The notes under the pieces are model-generated. The model did not search any database. It saw nothing but the letters and a program-made list of their open reading frames with translations, and was not told where the DNA came from. Shown piece after piece: positions 60,398 to 64,000 of a stretch of 64,000 nt of DNA. The DNA is from Planctomycetota bacterium (GTDB lineage Bacteria > Planctomycetota > Planctomycetia > Gemmatales > Gemmataceae): contig JACPPF010000071.1 in assembly GCA_016191165.1 (NCBI GenBank), positions 52,058-116,057 on the forward strand. The letters run 5' to 3'. Every line of letters starts with the position of its first letter. The first letter of the stretch is position 1. The translations under genes were made by a program, and so were the position numbers.

Positions 60398-61918
60398 ATG
60401 ACAAACTTGCCATGCATCCGAAGTCTTTGGCTCGTATTGCTATTCGCGCCTTTTCTGGCTGCGCAAGCGCCGGTCGCGACTCGTGAAGCCGCGGAGTTGC
60501 CGAAGCAGTATGACCTCCGCAAGGTCGGCGGCGTCACACCGATCAAACGGCAACAGGGTGGCACGTGCTGGGCTCACGGCACCATCGCGGCCATCGAGAG
60601 CAACTTGCTCGTCTCTGGCGCCTGGAAGAAACTCGGCGGCAGCCAAACGCTCGCGCTCTCCGAATACCACCTCGACTGGTGGAACGGCTTCAATCAACAT
60701 CAGAACACCGATAACGCCAACGTCGGCAAGGACCGAACCGGACTGCTGGTTCACCTCGGCGGCGACTACCGCGTCTCCGCCGCCTACATCGCACGCGGCG
60801 ACGGCGTCGTCCCGGCCTCCTGGACGGAAGACCGACGCGTTACCATGCCCGTCCTCGGCATCGGCCTCGATCCCAGCTGGTACCGCTACGCCCCGGCCAA
60901 AGTCGATCCGCGCCTCAAACGCTACTATGTGCGCGACATCGAATGGTTCACCATCGGCGCGAACCTCGAAAACATTGACGTCATCAAAACCCGGGTCGTC
61001 CGCCATGGAGCAGTCGGCACCGCGATGGCCGTCAACAAGACCTTGATGTCCAAGGATTCCGTGCATTATCAGCCGCTCGATCACAAGTACAAACCCAATC
61101 ACGCCGTCGCCATCGCCGGCTGGGACGACAACAAGGTCAGCAGCGATCCGACCAAGAAACTCCCGAAGCCAGGTTGCTGGCTAATCAAAAATAGCTGGGG
61201 CACCGATCGCGGCGACAAGGGCTACTACTGGATTTCCTACTACGACAAGGTCTGCTGCCGCGACCAGGAAATGGGCGCGGTCTCCTTCCGCAACGTCGAG
61301 CCGATGAAGTACACCCATGTTTACTACCACGACTACCACGGCTGGCGCGGCACCATGAAGGAGATCAACAAGGCGTTTAACCGATTTGTCGCCACGGCCA
61401 ACCACAAGCTCGGCAGCCTCAGCTTTTACACCGCCGCCGACAACGTGCGCTACACCGCCAAGATTTACAGCAAGTTCGAGAACGGCGAATTGAAGGGGCT
61501 GCGCGCCACCAAGAGCGGCATGATCGAGGTCACGGGTTTCCACACCGTCGATCTCGACGCGCCAATCAACGTTGCCAAGGGTGAGACGTTCATCGTCTAC
61601 GTCGAGTTTTCTACCGGCGGCCATGCGATCGACCGCACTTCCGAAATCGAGGTGCTGCTTTCCCCCCTTCGCCCCGTCGGGGATGAGGGGTTGGCGGTGA
61701 GGGGAGTGCAACCCAAGAAGAAGAAGAAAGCCGGCCCCAAGGGTCCAACCGGTCCGAACGGCGGCCCGATCGTCATTTCCAGGGCCAACCCGGGCGAAAG
61801 CTATTACCACGACGGCACGGCCTGGCGCGACCTTTACGATCACCGCTTCAACAATCCCGCGTGGGCAACTTTTGATCGCACCGCCAACTTCTGCATGAAA
61901 GCGCTGGTAATTCGATAG
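60398..61918 (+). CDS. Secreted C1 family cysteine peptidase
   Basis: The 506-residue protein has a signal peptide (residues 1-22) and then a papain-type catalytic domain with LPKQYDLRKVGGVTPIKRQQ, GGTCWAHGTIAAIES (Cys57), NHAVAIAGWDDN (His near 233) and WLIKNSWGTDRGDKGYYW (Asn near 263). The catalytic triad is complete. No inhibitory prodomain is present. The C-terminal part (about 300-410) looks like a lectin-like domain often found behind such peptidases (HKLGSLSFYTAADNVRYTAK, FIVYVEFSTGG). Residues about 421-436 (SPLRPVGDEGLAVRG) derive from the palindromic repeat at 61660-61707. The ATG at 60398 has TGAGG upstream. Confidence 0.9.
   Translation: MTNLPCIRSLWLVLLFAPFLAAQAPVATREAAELPKQYDLRKVGGVTPIKRQQGGTCWAHGTIAAIESNLLVSGAWKKLGGSQTLALSEYHLDWWNGFNQHQNTDNANVGKDRTGLLVHLGGDYRVSAAYIARGDGVVPASWTEDRRVTMPVLGIGLDPSWYRYAPAKVDPRLKRYYVRDIEWFTIGANLENIDVIKTRVVRHGAVGTAMAVNKTLMSKDSVHYQPLDHKYKPNHAVAIAGWDDNKVSSDPTKKLPKPGCWLIKNSWGTDRGDKGYYWISYYDKVCCRDQEMGAVSFRNVEPMKYTHVYYHDYHGWRGTMKEINKAFNRFVATANHKLGSLSFYTAADNVRYTAKIYSKFENGELKGLRATKSGMIEVTGFHTVDLDAPINVAKGETFIVYVEFSTGGHAIDRTSEIEVLLSPLRPVGDEGLAVRGVQPKKKKKAGPKGPTGPNGGPIVISRANPGESYYHDGTAWRDLYDHRFNNPAWATFDRTANFCMKALVIR
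61660..61707. repeat. Palindromic repeat inserted in a coding sequence (GGEG family)
   Basis: The sequence ttccccccttcgccccgtcg, then gggatgaggggttggcggtg, agrees with the repeat at 9761-9802. It lies in frame near the end of the peptidase gene. Confidence 0.75.
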
Positions 61919-62014
61919 GGCCCGCTTCACCGCGCGCCGACGAGACCCGCCAAGCACACCGCTTGGCGGTTTCGCGCGCAGACAGCGCGCCGGGACCGAC
62001 CACGATTCACTCCA

Positions 62015-62566
62015 ATGCCAATGCACCTAAATAAACCTGTCGCGGACCTGACACTCCTCAAGTCGGACGGTACGCCGGTGCATCTGCGCGATTACCTCGG
62101 AAAGCCGCTGTTGATGATCTTCCTGCGCCACCTGGCGTGAATCAGCTGTCAGGCGCATCTGGTCGAGGTGCAAAAGGTTTACGAGCAAATCAAACAACTT
62201 GACGCGGAAGTGCTCGTCGTCAGTTTCGCGGCGCCGGCCGTGCTTGCCGCCCATCTGGCGATTGCCCCGCAGCCGTTCCTGGTCGTCTCCGACCCAGATC
62301 GCAAAGTGTATGACGCTTTTCAGCTCGGCAAGACGCGCCTGCTTGCCTTCTTTCGGCTCGATGTTCTGTGGCATTACCTGCGCCTGGTATTTCGAGGCTG
62401 GCTGCCCGGCAAGCCGAAGGGAGACGGTGACGTCTGGCAACTCGGAGGCGACTTCGTGATCGATTCGGCCGGCAAAATGGTGTACGCCCATCCCAGCGGC
62501 AATGCGACGGATCGGCCCACGACCGACGAATTGCTCGCGGCACTTGCGCCCTCGCGTTCCCCATGA
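62015..62566 (+). CDS. Peroxiredoxin-like selenoprotein with UxxC motif (TGA read as Sec)
   Basis: Read through one TGA (62138-62140), the frame gives 183 residues of the AhpC/TSA-like (AhpC-TSA_2/PrxL) thioredoxin fold. It has PVADLTLLKSDGTPVHLRDY, LLMIFLRHLA, then U-I-S-C, QAHLVEVQKVYEQI, EVLVVSFAAPAV, and DVWQLGGDFVIDSAGKMVYA. Family members carry CxxC after FLRH; here the TGA (residue 42) is at the first Cys and TGT (residue 45) at the second. A SECIS-like hairpin follows at 62155-62171. Start ATG at 62015 or 62021. The role is inferred to be a redox enzyme or thiol oxidoreductase. An automatic reading would give only a truncated downstream gene from 62168. Confidence 0.85.
62155..62171 (+). 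promoter_or_regulatory. Bacterial SECIS-like hairpin
   Basis: A 6-bp stem (gcatct with aggtgc, one G-U pair) holds the loop ggtcg. The loop begins 20 bases after the TGA, inside the usual 16-37-base range, and starts with GGU as in known bacterial SECIS loops recognised by SelB. Confidence 0.75.
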
Positions 62567-62588
62567 ACGTCGATACGCCGCAAGCGGC

Positions 62589-63863
62589 TCAATCGGGTAG
62601 TGGTTGCCCCTTCGTCTCCGGCACGAACCAGATCACGATCAAGCCCACCACATAGATGAAGCTGAGGGCGGCGCACGCCTCCGGCAGACCGCCCAGGGCG
62701 CGTTGCAACGGGTCCAATTGCAGCACTCCCACCGCGGCGATGATCCGGCCGAAGTTGAAGCCAAACCCCTGCCCCGTCGCGCGCACCGACGTACGGAACA
62801 ACTCCGGCAAATACAGCGGCAGCCAGCCGTAGAACGAAGCACTGATGGCGCCGGTGACGAAGGCGAGGAAAACGAAACGCATGTCGAAAACCGTCGAGGT
62901 CTGAAAGAACACCTGAATGCTCACAAACGAGGCGATACACAGGAAGAAATAGGTGATGCGCCGCCCCAGCCAGCCGCCCAGCAGCGCCGCAGCGATCGTG
63001 CCCAGGATGGCGCCGAACGCGGCCGCCACCTGCGTTTGCGCGGCGGAGGTCGGTTCGGTCTGTGGCAGCGTACCCGACCAGGCAGGCGCCTGCTGAATCG
63101 TGCCCCAAGTACCCAAAAGGGCGACGCCGCTCAAGGTCGCCGCCAGCAACATGCGCTTGAGCGTCGGCCCCGACTCGCTCGTGCCGACCTGCCCGCTTGC
63201 CTGCGCGCGCCTCAGATAGCAGAGCACCGGGTACGTGTAACCCCAGGTGACGATGCCAAAACACACCAAGGATCCCGCGACCTGAAATGCCAGGATCCAC
63301 GGCATCATCCCATCTCGCGACGCTTCGTCGAAAAATTCCTTCCACTTCACGGCCCAGAGAACGATCATGAGGCAAGCGGCGATGGCGCCGATCAGAACGC
63401 TGATCAAATCGCGTGTCGCCCAGTGCGAGGTGGCGCCCCGGCCGCGTTCGCGTTCCCATTTTTCGGATTCAGGCACGAACCAGCGAATCAGAAACGTGAG
63501 CAGCGCGGGCACGGCCCCGAGCATCATGAGGAAGCGCCAGCCCTGATTCTCCCCGTTGATCAGGTGATCGACCCAGGCGTCGGAAAGGTAGAGCGCCGAC
63601 AGAAAGCCGCGAACCTGCTGGATATTCTGCTGAATCGCCCCGCCCACGACACCGATGACGAGGTAGCCGACGTTGGCCGCCGCGCCGATGAGGCCGGCCA
63701 GAAAGGCGCGCGAACGATCGGGCCAGATTTCGTTGATCAGCGCGACACCGAGCGACCATTCTCCTCCCATGCCAAGCGCCGCGATGAAGCGCAGGATGCC
63801 GATCTGCCAGGCGTCAGTCACGAAACCGCACGCGCCACTGACCAGGGCATAGGTAAGAACGCT
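62589..63863 (-). pseudogene. MFS transporter, N-terminus removed by an insertion
   Basis: The frame encodes about 425 residues of a major-facilitator protein with about ten membrane helices left. GMGGEWSLGVALINEIWPDR and SRAFLAGLIGAAANVGYLVI are typical of the sugar/aromatic-acid symporter groups, and SFYGWLPLYLPELFRTSVRA is the matching C-half loop. Similarity continues upstream of the first usable start (GTG at 63821) as SVLTYALVSGACGF and stops abruptly near 63863, where unrelated DNA begins. The first two helices and the natural start are missing. The transported compound is unknown. Confidence 0.75.
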
Positions 63864-64000
63864 TAGTGGTCCGTTTCACAAATAACGTCGTGGTTAGTTT
63901 AGACTTTTGGTATAAGGAGGTGAACCCCCAGAAAAAAACCCGGCAAGGAAAGGAAGCCGCTATGCCAGGTCCACTGCCGACTCCTTGTACCTTCCCCGAC
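63864..64000. mobile_element. Left part of an insertion sequence (IS630-like?)
   Basis: At 63863-63866 the MFS frame is cut next to a TA. The new DNA begins tagtggtccgtttcacaaat, which may be the element end; IS630-type elements insert at TA. It then has a SD-like aaggaggtg at 63917 and an open frame at 63962. The element runs beyond the window, so neither its other end nor the target duplication can be checked. Confidence 0.55.
63962..64000 (+). CDS. Start of a putative transposase (partial)
   Basis: ATG at 63962 follows ggaaaggaag and opens the frame MPGPLPTPCTFPD, which runs off the window. The beginning resembles helix-turn-helix N-termini of IS630-type transposases of planctomycetes. 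With only 13 codons, the family is a guess. Confidence 0.4.
   Translation, partial: MPGPLPTPCTFPD

Noticed and set aside
62168..62566. Short gene starting after the TGA as the real product
   Set aside because: The sequence before the TGA in the same frame has the beginning of the same fold, so a start in the middle of the redox helix is unlikely.
63912..63930. SD-like aaggaggtga as the end of a 16S rRNA gene
   Set aside because: No other rRNA sequence surrounds it, and it sits inside the putative insertion element before an open frame.

Overview
The window looks like a chromosomal segment of a planctomycete, most likely of the Gemmataceae type. The indications are the high GC content, the ECF sigma factor fused to a TIGR03067/DUF1559-like tail, the kinase fused to a formylglycine-generating-enzyme-like domain, tetrahydromethanopterin C1 genes next to ordinary bacterial genes, many small secreted proteins, and numerous short palindromic repeats between genes. 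No rRNA, tRNA or CRISPR array was seen.

Layout. 1-6.0 kb: a secreted metallopeptidase-like protein, then a leftward translation block (ffh, rpsP, trmD, rplS, yraN) that lacks rimM. 6-14 kb: a small coiled-coil protein, a VOC protein, the sigma-factor fusion, an acetamidase/formamidase, a YefM-YoeB pair with a frameshifted antitoxin, and the kinase-FGE fusion. 14.2-22.7 kb: a Gld-type ABC export cluster (ATPase, permease, GldG-like, giant DUF4340 protein). 22.8-30.3 kb: ThuA, SMP-30, DHH phosphoesterase, EVE, DUF4416, SDR, then fae and an mtdB-like gene and a CbiX-like chelatase. 30.5-36.1 kb: a Ser/Thr kinase followed by three tandem Rhs core fragments, two carrying different toxin tips with their own candidate immunity genes. 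36.2-46.9 kb: secreted proteins, a phosphoesterase, cobalamin adenosyltransferase, an aminotransferase, an ornithine-cyclodeaminase-like protein and a metallo-beta-lactamase/2-hydroxyacid-dehydrogenase fusion. 47.2-54.3 kb: a PilM-like protein and two large membrane-anchored partners. 54.7-64 kb: sucC, cobL (CbiE-CbiT), DUF2752, sulfotransferase, a C1 peptidase, a peroxiredoxin-like selenoprotein, and an MFS gene cut by an insertion sequence at the right edge.

The most notable finding is at 62.0-62.6 kb. A peroxiredoxin-like reading frame contains one in-frame TGA exactly at the first position of its redox CxxC motif, and a bacterial SECIS-like hairpin follows it. This supports a selenoprotein with a UxxC motif. 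A reader that treats TGA as stop would see only a truncated gene. Other notable signals are the Rhs cassette array, a palindromic repeat family that has inserted in frame into at least three proteins, and two unusual fusion enzymes.
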